From the NCBI RefSeq assembly GCF_946482605.1, contig NZ_CAMLSE010000013.1, forward strand, positions 62,001-126,000: a stretch of DNA of 64,000 nt. Direction: 5' to 3'. The position numbers and the translations under genes were made by a program. Within the stretch, counting starts at the first letter, position 1, and every line of letters begins with the position of its first letter. This document shows positions 7,515-15,145 of the stretch, in pieces. Source of the stretch: an uncultured Dyadobacter sp. GTDB lineage: Bacteria; Bacteroidota; Bacteroidia; Cytophagales; Spirosomataceae. The notes beneath the pieces are model-generated. The model did not search any database. It was not told the DNA's origin and saw nothing but the letters and a program-made list of their open reading frames with translations.

Positions 7515-8996
7515 TCAGGAGTGATTGGTGACAATAAAATTCTCGATGATTTTTTTGTTGTATCCCTTATAGCCGCCCTGAAAATCCCGTCCTGCAACGG
7601 CGATGAATTCGGCCATACGCTGTGAGTTAAGTTGTTTCAAAAGTGTGTCGTAATCTCCTTCGTATTTAATAAAATAACCCGAGTAAACCGTTACATCCGG
7701 ATTTTCATACAAAATGAAATTGGGCTCCCGGTTCATGGGCGAGAAAATGATCTTTTTGCCAAAAGCATTGTCCAGTCCCTGTGCCCGCCCGAACGCATAC
7801 CATGCCACGGCATTAGGCTTTCCATTATCACGACGATCCAATTCCGGTTTTACTTTAAGCAGGTAGGAATAAGTTTGCGGAAAATCGGTTTTAAGCGTTT
7901 CTTCCGGGATAATTCGTTGTTTTTCAGTAATATCCTTTTGATATGGGAATAAAATATATTCGGTTACTTCGTCATCCGGTCCTTTGAGCTTGGAGCCTTT
8001 GATGACGGGTTTGAGCAACTCTTTCTCAAGGTGCACAAAAAAACCGTTCTTGTTCCGGGTATAAGCCAGTCCATTTTTCTCGCTGAGGATTGTAAACAAA
8101 TAACATCCGTCGGACAGCGTGGTCAGGCCCACTGAAATTTTACAAATGTCACCCAGCCGTTTTCCCGTTTCCCGGGTCTGCACCCTTACCGAGAGCTGCC
8201 ACGGAAGGTCGGACTCGACTTCCCGGTAGGAAATCTCCCTGCCTTCATATTCAAAACGGTTATTGAGGCATTGTTCGAACCGGAAGTGTTCGTTGCCGAT
8301 TTTGCCGAAAACCGTCATCGCCGCATAGGTGGACGCCGCCCCGAAGACCGATATTGCCCCAAAATTCGTGATATGCAGCAGGTTTTGTTGCTGCTGAAAG
8401 TAGGTGCGCAATGGGCGGCCCGATTCCGAAACCAGGTAGGAGTTGGGTGTGATAAATCCGCAGATGCCATGCGCAGCGAGCAGTTTCGACGCAAGCTGAA
8501 AGAACGCGATGTATGCGTCGGTGGACCCGCTGCTGCAAAACGAATAGCTCTTTTGAATGTATTTCCGCTGTTGTTCCGCCAAGTGCTGGATGCGAATGTA
8601 CGGCGGGTTGCCTACGATAAAATCGAACCGCTGACGTTGCCGGCTTTGTTTGAGCGCGTCACAGCAACGCAGGTTCCATTGTATTGAAATATTAAGCGGC
8701 GCGATCAGTGCGTCGAGATTTTCCCGGCATTGGTTCAATGCATTCCGGTCGATGTCCCAACCGTGAATGCCGAGCAGCCTTTCCGCCAGCTGGTCCGCCG
8801 GCGAATTGTTGATGATAAACTCAGCGATGGGTACCAGGAAACGACCGTCGCCGCATGCCGGATCCAGGAAGGTTTTGTGGCTTAAATCAACTTCGTAGAA
8901 GCCTGAAATACGGAGTATCCTCTCGACTATATGCAAAGGGGTGTAAACCTGGCCCAGGAGCTTTTTTTGGGCATAGCTGCGTGTTTGAGAAGCCAT
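7515..8996 (-). CDS. Eco57I/TaqI-like N6-adenine DNA methyltransferase
   Basis: A 493-residue enzyme. GQVYTP near residue 15 is the motif X region, LDPACGDGRFLVP (residues 44-56) is the SAM-binding motif I, and GNPPYIRIQ (129-137) is the catalytic motif IV of gamma-class N6-adenine methylases. The second half (from about 260) contains a segment with KISVGLTTLSDGCYL and FPYQKD like the TaqI-type target-recognition domain. No nuclease domain is fused, so it would be the modification enzyme of a type II-like system or a solitary methylase. It lies 3 bases downstream of a PIN gene in a tightly packed run whose second gene is PD-(D/E)XK-like, a candidate matching nuclease. Confidence 0.88.
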   Translation of the reverse strand: MASQTRSYAQKKLLGQVYTPLHIVERILRISGFYEVDLSHKTFLDPACGDGRFLVPIAEFIINNSPADQLAERLLGIHGWDIDRNALNQCRENLDALIAPLNISIQWNLRCCDALKQSRQRQRFDFIVGNPPYIRIQHLAEQQRKYIQKSYSFCSSGSTDAYIAFFQLASKLLAAHGICGFITPNSYLVSESGRPLRTYFQQQQNLLHITNFGAISVFGAASTYAAMTVFGKIGNEHFRFEQCLNNRFEYEGREISYREVESDLPWQLSVRVQTRETGKRLGDICKISVGLTTLSDGCYLFTILSEKNGLAYTRNKNGFFVHLEKELLKPVIKGSKLKGPDDEVTEYILFPYQKDITEKQRIIPEETLKTDFPQTYSYLLKVKPELDRRDNGKPNAVAWYAFGRAQGLDNAFGKKIIFSPMNREPNFILYENPDVTVYSGYFIKYEGDYDTLLKQLNSQRMAEFIAVAGRDFQGGYKGYNKKIIENFIVTNHS

Positions 8997-8999
8997 TTG

Positions 9000-9446
9000 T
9001 CAGAAGTCGATGCCGGGTCGTTTGTTCAGAACCTGGTTAAGAAACTGAGCAGGTGAGAAGACCCGTATTTGGGTTGCATGAATTTTAAAATCACGCACAT
9101 TACATGTGATCAGGTGATCGCACGCCGCTTGTACACCGTGAAAATATTGAAAGGCATCTTCGGTGTCTTTGAAACTGGACCGGATACCTTGCAGGAAATA
9201 GCTTCTATCACTTGCACACAGGTGTAAAAGCGACAGGTAATGTTCAATTTTCATTTTTAAGTCATCGCCCCGTACACCATTCTTTTGAAGAACATATGTA
9301 AACGTGTACAGGGAGCCTGGCGAAATATACACAGGAATATTGTGTTTTTCAGCCCAAAACATCAGATAGGCAATCTCTAGTGGCTGTCCGGTGGAGCGGG
9401 AAAGGGCATGATCAAGAAGTACATTTGTATCAAAAAACAGCCTCAT
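9000..9446 (-). CDS. PIN-domain ribonuclease toxin (VapC-like)
   Basis: A 148-residue PIN protein. MRLFFDTNVLLDHALSRS carries the first catalytic aspartate; DTEDAFQYFHGVQAACDHLITCNVRDF contains the central acidic DxxD region and the C-terminal NxxDF (NVRDF) typical of the fold. PIN proteins of toxin-antitoxin modules cut RNA with a Mg-bound acidic site. Its start overlaps the stop of the upstream 91-residue gene by 4 bases, the usual antitoxin-toxin coupling. It is followed after 3 bases by the DNA methylase, so the pair is embedded within a longer unit. Confidence 0.82.
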   Translation of the reverse strand: MRLFFDTNVLLDHALSRSTGQPLEIAYLMFWAEKHNIPVYISPGSLYTFTYVLQKNGVRGDDLKMKIEHYLSLLHLCASDRSYFLQGIRSSFKDTEDAFQYFHGVQAACDHLITCNVRDFKIHATQIRVFSPAQFLNQVLNKRPGIDF

Positions 9447-9718
9447 AGTCCGTATTTGTCGCGCACCATCATAGCCTTGATCTCCTCATCTGTCATATCG
9501 CTCAGCGGGCCGCGGGCGCAGCCCATCAACGTAAAAGCTAACGATGAGCGAAATGCCCGCGCCTCCTGGCTAGCTGATTTCCCGTATTCTCCTGGCGCAT
9601 CTTCGGCCATGAGTATAGGAACATCAATTTCCTGTCCGGGATATTTAGCCTGACTTTTTTTGGAACGCTGACCGGCAGTCGAGGTCAACTTTGCACCCGG
9701 ATTTTTTGCATCTTTCAT
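9443..9718 (-). CDS. Putative antitoxin to the PIN protein
   Basis: A 91-residue protein overlapping the PIN gene start by 4 bases. The N-terminal third is basic (KDAKNPGAKLTSTAGQRSKKSQAK) and could contact nucleic acid; the C-terminal half contains LSDMTDEEIKAMMVRDKYGL, a short acidic helix of the sort that docks on a PIN toxin. No named antitoxin family (AbrB, RHH, PHD) is recognised. The assignment rests on gene order, overlap and size. Confidence 0.6.
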   Translation of the reverse strand: MKDAKNPGAKLTSTAGQRSKKSQAKYPGQEIDVPILMAEDAPGEYGKSASQEARAFRSSLAFTLMGCARGPLSDMTDEEIKAMMVRDKYGL

Positions 9719-9769
9719 AGTTTTCAGAGCAGTGAATGAGTGTTATTCAAAAATACACACAAAACATAC

Positions 9770-10432
9770 TCATTTCAATGCACAAAAACGGAAACCCTTT
9801 ATCCTGCGGATGGAATTGGTTATCACCGGCGGGCGTATGTCGCTGAGCAGCACCTCGTACGTGGCTTCATTGAATGTAAAGTTGCTGCCATCTTTCCGGG
9901 TGCGCTTTGTCCCGCGCGCGAAGAGCTTTCCGGTCGTACCGTCTTCCAGTTCCTGCTTGTCGAGGAAGCCGATCAGTGAGGCAATGGTTCCTTCGGACTC
10001 GGATTGGTGAAAGGAGATGCAGAAGTAATGCGTGGTTTTGGCACCCGGTTTGTGCAATTGCGACGCCGGAATGTTCAGTACATAGCCACCGCCCAATTCG
10101 CCGGATTTACGTTTCATGGATTTAATGTCCACCGCGAAAGTGTCCTGGTCTGAACAAATCTCAAAATCCATCCCCCAGTCTTGCCCATCGGCGGCTCCGA
10201 ACGACCGGCTGGGGCGGGGTAGGTGGTAACAGTCGGCGAATACGATTTCTCCCAGCGTCCCTGTGAACCGCAGCATGCGGGTTTGTGTCAGGCGCTCCTG
10301 ATTTTTATCCCAGATGTTCGAGACGTGATGGTGACGGAGCGAGTGCTCCACAAGCTGACGGGCAAAAAGCTTCTGCTCGCTGCTGACAGAGATTTGAATG
10401 TACGTGCCGTTATTCAGAACAATTTGCTCCAT
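9770..10432 (-). CDS. PD-(D/E)XK nuclease-like protein, possible restriction enzyme
   Basis: A 220-residue soluble protein. The order TGTLGEIVFADCY (E62), DWGMDFEI (D89) and FAVDIKSMKRKSG (D102-I-K104) reproduces the helix glutamate, strand aspartate and (D/E)xK lysine of PD-(D/E)XK nucleases. The rest (YVLNIPASQLH, THYFCISFH) looks like the remaining core strands. It begins within the end of the membrane-protein gene (19-base overlap) and lies 51 bases upstream of the PIN antitoxin, with the DNA methylase further down. The most economical reading is a restriction endonuclease working with that methylase, but a solitary or repair-type nuclease is possible. The active-site assignment is by eye. 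Confidence 0.6.
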   Translation of the reverse strand: MEQIVLNNGTYIQISVSSEQKLFARQLVEHSLRHHHVSNIWDKNQERLTQTRMLRFTGTLGEIVFADCYHLPRPSRSFGAADGQDWGMDFEICSDQDTFAVDIKSMKRKSGELGGGYVLNIPASQLHKPGAKTTHYFCISFHQSESEGTIASLIGFLDKQELEDGTTGKLFARGTKRTRKDGSNFTFNEATYEVLLSDIRPPVITNSIRRIKGFRFCALK

Positions 10433-10914
10433 GCAAACCTAATGGCTAGCAAAGTGAGAACAAAACCAATTAAAATGACCGAGAATGGAACGTAAGTGAA
10501 TGCTACTAAGTGGATTCTGTCAAAGAACCACATGACGCCGATAAGCGCTGCAATTAAGGTAAGAAAACCCGAAATTTTACCAAAACCGGGAATAAGTGAG
10601 AATGGGATTTTGCTTTTGATCAATATAAGGGTGATCGCCATCGAAATGACAGGCAAATACTGCAAAACGATGTTGGCTTGCCAGATGCTCTGGCGTTCGA
10701 AGAGGAAAAGGTAAATGTTAAGGGTAACCGCGAAAATACCGGGAATGCAAACCGCGTAAACCAGGATGGCGTAAACAATGCTCCAAAACTTGATATCCCG
10801 GCTTCCATCCGCCGCCATACCCACTATCCACGCCGCAAATGGCAATATCAAAAAGTAAACTATCGCAGGCCAGGGATTAGCATTGATCGAGGCGAAGAAT
10901 TGTTGGAGTGTCAT
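10414..10914 (-). CDS. Small integral membrane protein
   Basis: A 166-residue protein started at the ATG at 10914 (MTLQQFFASINAN); a longer frame to 11025 would translate the REP-like repeat and is rejected. Five hydrophobic stretches are visible (VYFLILPFAAWIVG, IVYAILVYAVCIPGIFAVTL, VLQYLPVISMAITLILI, FLTLIAALIGVMWFF, VPFSVILIGFVLTLLAI). No family is recognised. Its 3' end overlaps the nuclease-like gene by 19 bases on the same strand, so the two are translationally linked and it may be a membrane component of the same unit. Confidence 0.65.
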   Translation of the reverse strand: MTLQQFFASINANPWPAIVYFLILPFAAWIVGMAADGSRDIKFWSIVYAILVYAVCIPGIFAVTLNIYLFLFERQSIWQANIVLQYLPVISMAITLILIKSKIPFSLIPGFGKISGFLTLIAALIGVMWFFDRIHLVAFTYVPFSVILIGFVLTLLAIRFAWSKLF

Positions 10915-10920
10915 TCTTTT

Positions 10921-11058
10921 AAAGGGAGGAAAGGGAGAATGGAGGAAGGGGAGGAACGTGTTGTCGTGCTGAGCGGAGTCGAAGCACATGAGCCCCGGCG
11001 CCATTACCGTATGGCCTGTACTCAACCGCCCGGCGGCCTGGTTCGCTCAGCACGACAA
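10921..11058. repeat. Purine-rich repeat and second REP-like inverted element
   Basis: 10921-10956 is a GGGAGGAA-type purine tract. Next, arms TTGTCGTGCTGAGCG (10961-10975) and its perfect reverse complement (11044-11058) enclose a 68-base loop; the left side continues with GAGTCGAAGC as in the element at 4727. The two elements share a 17-base core. It lies between the Ppx-like gene end and the membrane-protein gene start, both on the minus strand. Confidence 0.7.
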
Positions 11059-11076
11059 TTTTCAAGGCATTCTACA

Positions 11077-12099
11077 TTACAATCCCAACAAAAAACCGAT
11101 CGTAAAGTTAGCATCCCAGTCGAATACGAATTGCTGGCAGCCGGTTGCGTCGGTTACGGCTTTATATATGTTAACTCCCGCCTTGGATTTGGCATTGGTC
11201 AGTTTCGAATACGCCAGAGGGGCACTCAGCGTAGTGTAGCGTTCCTTGCCTTTACGCACTTCCTTAGCCATTTCAAAAGGTACGCCACCGATGATGAAGC
11301 AGGTATTGCGCAGGTTTGCAGGTACTTGTTTCGCTTTGGCACTCACTTCCTGGTATACCTTCGAATCGTCGGTGCCGTCCTGGAAGTACTTTGCTCCGTA
11401 GGATTCGAGGGCAGAGATCTTGCCGCCGTTGATCCACGATATTTTAGTGTTGCCTGAACCGATATCCACTACAAAAGCCTTATCAGCATATTCGGTTGGA
11501 AGTACCGATTTCAATGCCAGCTGGCCTTCCTGCTCCGCCGTTACCTGGTTCACTACATAGCCGAGTGATTTCAAAACGCGGGTGATTTTCGTAGTAACTT
11601 CCGCCTTCGCAGCGCCTGAGCTTACCACGAAATGGATGTCTTTGCTGCCTACACCGTAATCGAGCATGGTGCCGATGTACTTTTTCAATCCAATGCGAAC
11701 GTCTTCGTCGGTAGCCATATTTTCAGTCACAAGGCTATTTCCGAATTCCGATTTTTCAAGCTTCCAACGCTTTTCCTGATCGACTTTAATGACGAATGAG
11801 TTAAAGCCACTTGCACCGAGTTCGACCACACCCTTCAATTTGCCGTCCACAGGCGCGGGTGACGTGTAGGTGAATGCGCTCGCTTCCGAAGTGGTAGCTT
11901 CGCTGTTCGATGAAGTGCCCGGGTCTGAAGCGGTACTTTCAGCCTCACCCGTCGTGGCTTCTGTCTGAGGGCTTTGTGCCTGATCTTCGGCCATTTGGTT
12001 CAGGGCCTTTTGACCGCCCAGGTATTTATACCCAACAAATATGGCTCCTAAAATCAGGACGGTGATGATCAACCGGCCGGCAACTGTTAGTCTTTTCAT
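11077..12099 (-). CDS. Membrane-anchored Ppx/GppA-like (ASKHA-fold) protein
   Basis: A 340-residue protein with one N-terminal membrane segment (residues about 9-26, LIITVLILGAIFVGYKYL), then a 55-residue Ser/Thr/Glu/Ala linker, then an ASKHA domain. GVVELGASGFNSFVI is the first phosphate loop, VVSSGAAKAEV corresponds to the SAxRxA segment, VTAEQEGQLA to the catalytic-glutamate helix, AFVVDIGSGNTKISW to the second phosphate loop, and CFIIGGVPFE to the adenosine-side GG motif of Ppx/GppA exopolyphosphatases. The positive N-terminus predicts N-in topology, which would place the domain outside the cytoplasm; this is unusual for the family. It is the last gene of a three-gene set with two coiled-coil proteins (gaps of 53 and 19 bases). 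Activity on polyphosphate or a guanosine nucleotide is possible but unproven. Confidence 0.7.
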   Translation of the reverse strand: MKRLTVAGRLIITVLILGAIFVGYKYLGGQKALNQMAEDQAQSPQTEATTGEAESTASDPGTSSNSEATTSEASAFTYTSPAPVDGKLKGVVELGASGFNSFVIKVDQEKRWKLEKSEFGNSLVTENMATDEDVRIGLKKYIGTMLDYGVGSKDIHFVVSSGAAKAEVTTKITRVLKSLGYVVNQVTAEQEGQLALKSVLPTEYADKAFVVDIGSGNTKISWINGGKISALESYGAKYFQDGTDDSKVYQEVSAKAKQVPANLRNTCFIIGGVPFEMAKEVRKGKERYTTLSAPLAYSKLTNAKSKAGVNIYKAVTDATGCQQFVFDWDANFTIGFLLGL

Positions 12100-12152
12100 G
12101 TGTAGTTATGATCTGTGAAATGAAAAATATGAAGCGAATAAATGAAGAATTA

Positions 12153-13166
12153 TCAATCCAGTAAGCCTTTGTAGCTCGAATCTTTCGGCGTATCTATCGA
12201 ACGGGTGGCAGGCTGCGGCGAGTCGAGTTGGATCAGCCTGAATTGGCCCGAGTTGTAGGCTTCCAACATCGCCTGACCTTTATCCGACAGCAGGCCATTC
12301 TGTACATCTACACCATTGATAAAGTCCAGCGACAGGTCCATCGCCCGTTTCATCTCCCCGAGTTTCTGGCTCATATCATCCTGAATGTACTCCATCGACT
12401 CATCAAAATAGAACTTCTTATCAGGATTACCCTTGAAAATGCTGATGGCCGTACGCAATGCATTGGAGCTTTCTTTTACAATTCTATATTCGGCTTCTTT
12501 TAATTTAACCTTAATTTCTGTCTCTTTAATAATGTAATCTGCGCTCTTGTTTACTTTTTCCATGAATTCGAGTACAGTCTTCATATTCCGCTGCAAGGGG
12601 AGAAGCTTCTCGTTCATTTCCTGCAAACCGGCCCCTTCGATGGTCGCGAGTGACGCGGTTTCCTTCATACCCGGGCGGTCGAGCATTGTGCTTGCTTTGT
12701 TGGCCTCGGCAAACTTTTGCTTGATACGCTCGTTGTTTTCGTTGATATTCTTATTCAGCTTGACCAGCTGCCCTGCAAGCGTATTGATCTGTCCTTGCAT
12801 TTTCTCGCGTTTTTCCTTTAAATCGTCGACATAAATCTTCATAATCGCGATCGGGTCGAGCTTGATAATGAGGCCGGTAATGCTGCGCATCAGCGATTTG
12901 AAGAGGAAGAACGCCGCGGTGCGGACGTCTTTGCTCGTCAGCAGGAATATCACGAGCGCCAGTACGGCCATTAAAAAGCCGAGATAGAGCGTATTCTGGG
13001 TTACTTCGATCAGGAAAGCCGCGATTTTGTTCCAGAAATAGAGGACTATGGCGCCTGCTGCTCCCATGAAAAGGAGGGAAGTGATGCCTTCCGGTCGGCT
13101 CCAATAGGACTTCTTGGAGTTGTCCTCCTGCGAGCCGCCGATCTGGGTGAAATCTGGTGTTGCCAT
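12153..13166 (-). CDS. Two-helix membrane protein with long coiled coil
   Basis: A 337-residue protein. Two membrane segments (GITSLLFMGAAGAIVLYFWNK region about 28-47 and LYLGFLMAVLALVIFLL about 58-74) are followed by a third amphipathic stretch and then a long charged helical region (residues about 110-260) with heptad character (REKMQGQINTLAGQLVKLNK, NENNERIKQKFAEANKAS). The distal part (KFYFDESMEYIQDDMSQKLGEMKRAMDL) remains helical. The layout recalls XpaC- or PspA-type membrane-associated coiled coils, but no family signature is clear. It sits between the soluble coiled-coil gene (19 bases upstream) and the Ppx-like gene, so the three probably form one complex at the membrane. Confidence 0.65.
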   Translation of the reverse strand: MATPDFTQIGGSQEDNSKKSYWSRPEGITSLLFMGAAGAIVLYFWNKIAAFLIEVTQNTLYLGFLMAVLALVIFLLTSKDVRTAAFFLFKSLMRSITGLIIKLDPIAIMKIYVDDLKEKREKMQGQINTLAGQLVKLNKNINENNERIKQKFAEANKASTMLDRPGMKETASLATIEGAGLQEMNEKLLPLQRNMKTVLEFMEKVNKSADYIIKETEIKVKLKEAEYRIVKESSNALRTAISIFKGNPDKKFYFDESMEYIQDDMSQKLGEMKRAMDLSLDFINGVDVQNGLLSDKGQAMLEAYNSGQFRLIQLDSPQPATRSIDTPKDSSYKGLLD

Positions 13167-13185
13167 TGTGATTTAGTTGTCAGGT

Positions 13186-13866
13186 TTATTGAAGATATTG
13201 ATTGATTTTGGCCAGATCAGACTGGATCTGATCCACAAAGCTCACATAAGTGACCTCAAAACTATCTTTATTCGTATTGATTTTTGCGGTCTGTTCCGAA
13301 ACCTCGCCGGCAATTTGCCCCAGCCGGTTTTTATTATCATCTATTTTCTTTTGTAAATCAATGATTTGCTGCGCATATGCTGCATTTGCATCTTCCAGCT
13401 TTTTGTGTTCGTCCTGCAATGCGCCTACCCGCTCTTTGATCGCTTTTTCGACATCTTTCAGGAACGACTCGCGGTCTTTGCCCAGGATTCCGAGGTATTG
13501 ATCGGCGGAAGTTTTGAGAATGGTGGTATCCTTCGCCCCGCCCATGACCTTAAAGCTCGCCCAAGCCGCCTGAAACTGTTTTTCTTCGCCTAGCCCCAGG
13601 CCTTCCATACTCTGCAATGCCTGTTTGTATTCGAAATAATCAGGGCCGGGGAGGTTGGCTTTTTCAAGAAGGTTAACAAAATGCTCCACAAACTTCTTAT
13701 CAATCTGGCCGGTGCCGGCGGCATTTGTTACCGTAGCGGGCGCGGGAGCTGGTTTGGATGCTTCGGGGGAGGGGCCCGCAACAGTCGGCTTTGGGGCCGG
13801 CGCCTCGGCATCGTTGATAAAAAAGCTGAGTATCTTTTTACCAATACCCGGTTCAGAGTCTGCCAT
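13186..13866 (-). CDS. Soluble coiled-coil protein of the Ppx-like cluster
   Basis: A 226-residue protein started at the ATG at 13866 (MADSEPGIGKKILSFF); the open frame reaches 13908 but no better start is seen. Residues 1-20 form a short amphipathic segment, 21-60 a Pro/Ala-rich linker (APAPKPTVAGPSPEASKPAP), 60-140 a helical globular part, and 140-226 a coiled coil (LQDEHKKLEDANAAYAQQII, LQKKIDDNKNRLGQI). No signal peptide. It heads the three-gene unit; 13867-14058 upstream holds no gene and must contain its promoter. No known family is recognised. Confidence 0.65.
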   Translation of the reverse strand: MADSEPGIGKKILSFFINDAEAPAPKPTVAGPSPEASKPAPAPATVTNAAGTGQIDKKFVEHFVNLLEKANLPGPDYFEYKQALQSMEGLGLGEEKQFQAAWASFKVMGGAKDTTILKTSADQYLGILGKDRESFLKDVEKAIKERVGALQDEHKKLEDANAAYAQQIIDLQKKIDDNKNRLGQIAGEVSEQTAKINTNKDSFEVTYVSFVDQIQSDLAKINQYLQ

Positions 13867-14058
13867 AAGTGTATAAAGCGTTAAGTTCCATAGTTTTTGT
13901 CGGATCAATATTACTAAAATTCGCAGGATTTCATAGGGCGCGATGTTTACCAGTGGTGCCCTGTGTTGATGAAGCCTCGGAAATTTTGGATGGGAATTGC
14001 CGGTAATCCTTGAAACCCGCTCGTTTTTTGTGGATGTTTGCCAAAAAACTAAGTCCTT

Positions 14059-14979
14059 ATGCTCAAATTAGGTTTTAATAGTGCAATTCTGGCCGATTTC
14101 GGCTTCGAACATGTCGTTCAATTTGCTGGAAATAATGGCTTTTCATGTGTGGAAATGATGTGCTGGCCGTCCGACAATGCCGACAGCCGCCGGTATGCGG
14201 GCGTGACCCACATTGATGTCGGTAACCTCACCGACCAAAAGGTATCATTTATCAAACACACGTTGAAGGAAGCGGGTGTCTTCATTTCGGCGCTGGGTTA
14301 TTATCCCAATCCGCTCGATCCGGATCCGAATCGCTCTGAATATTATATAGAACATATCAAGCAGGTGATCCGGGGGGCGGCGAAGCTGGACATTCCGGTG
14401 GTAACGACTTTCATCGGTCGCGATCCATCCAAAAGCATTAAGGACAACCTGGCCCGCTTTGCCGACGTGTGGCCTGCGATTGTAAAGGTAGCCGAAGAAA
14501 ACAATGTGAAAATAGGGATCGAAAATTGCCCGATGTTCTTCACCGACGACGAATGGCCGGGAGGGAAGAACCTGGCGATCAGTCCGGCAGTGTGGGACAG
14601 GATGTTTGAAATTATCCCTGATCCATTGTTCGGTTTGAACTATGATCCGTCGCATATGATCTGGCAAATGATGGATGAATTACTGCCAATTTATAATTAT
14701 AAATCTCGATTGCATCATATACATTTGAAAGATGCGAAAGTTTATAAAGATAAATTGAACAATGTGGGCATTCTGGCCAACCCATTGGAATACCATTCTC
14801 CTAAACTACCCGGCCTCGGAGATGTAAACTGGCGTGGATTCTTCGCCGCATTGACGGATGTGCGCTATCGCGGGCCTGTTGTGATCGAGGTGGAAGATAA
14901 GGCCTATGAGGGAAATATCACCGATGTGAAGAGTGCTATTCTTACGAGCCGAAACTATGTCAGCCAGTTTTTGGGCTAA
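14059..14979 (+). CDS. Sugar phosphate isomerase/epimerase (xylose isomerase-like TIM barrel)
   Basis: A 306-residue cytosolic TIM-barrel enzyme. GFSCVEMMCWPS, VVTTFIGRDPSK, KIGIENCPMFF, GLNYDPSHMIW, HHIHLKDAKVY and GPVVIEVEDKAY follow the strand ends of the AP endonuclease 2/xylose isomerase superfamily, with E (IEN), D (YDPSH), H and E (IEVED) as likely divalent metal ligands. These families include inosose dehydratase, hydroxypyruvate isomerase and ketose 3-epimerases; the reaction cannot be fixed here. It is a single gene between divergent and convergent neighbours. Its start at the ATG immediately after the intergenic region leaves no alternative upstream. Confidence 0.82.
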   Translation: MLKLGFNSAILADFGFEHVVQFAGNNGFSCVEMMCWPSDNADSRRYAGVTHIDVGNLTDQKVSFIKHTLKEAGVFISALGYYPNPLDPDPNRSEYYIEHIKQVIRGAAKLDIPVVTTFIGRDPSKSIKDNLARFADVWPAIVKVAEENNVKIGIENCPMFFTDDEWPGGKNLAISPAVWDRMFEIIPDPLFGLNYDPSHMIWQMMDELLPIYNYKSRLHHIHLKDAKVYKDKLNNVGILANPLEYHSPKLPGLGDVNWRGFFAALTDVRYRGPVVIEVEDKAYEGNITDVKSAILTSRNYVSQFLG

Positions 14980-15039
14980 ATAAGGGCATTGTCCGCGGTT
15001 CATCTTAGAAGAGATTTTTCACTGAATCAAGGCATACGA

Positions 15040-15089
15040 AGAACGCCGCGTAGGTATCGAATCAGATCTCGAAACTTACGCGGCGTTCT
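15040..15089. terminator. Convergent-gene hairpin
   Basis: Arms AGAACGCCGCGTA (15040-15052) and TACGCGGCGTTCT (15077-15089) are perfect inverted copies with further partial pairing in the 24-base loop. It lies between the convergent isomerase and hydrolase genes. The T-run on the plus side (CTTTT) is weak, so this is a probable rather than certain terminator. Confidence 0.6.
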
Positions 15090-15145
15090 GCTTTTGGGTG
15101 GTTTATATTTATAAATTTAATAATATTTACAAATATAAACTACTG

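Noticed and set aside
10915..11025. N-terminal extension of the membrane protein gene
   Set aside because: It would translate the purine tract and the REP-like repeat; ATG at 10914 gives a normal N-terminus.
10678..11457. A 259-codon plus-strand ORF
   Set aside because: Runs across the REP-like element and antisense to two better-supported genes; composition is not protein-like.
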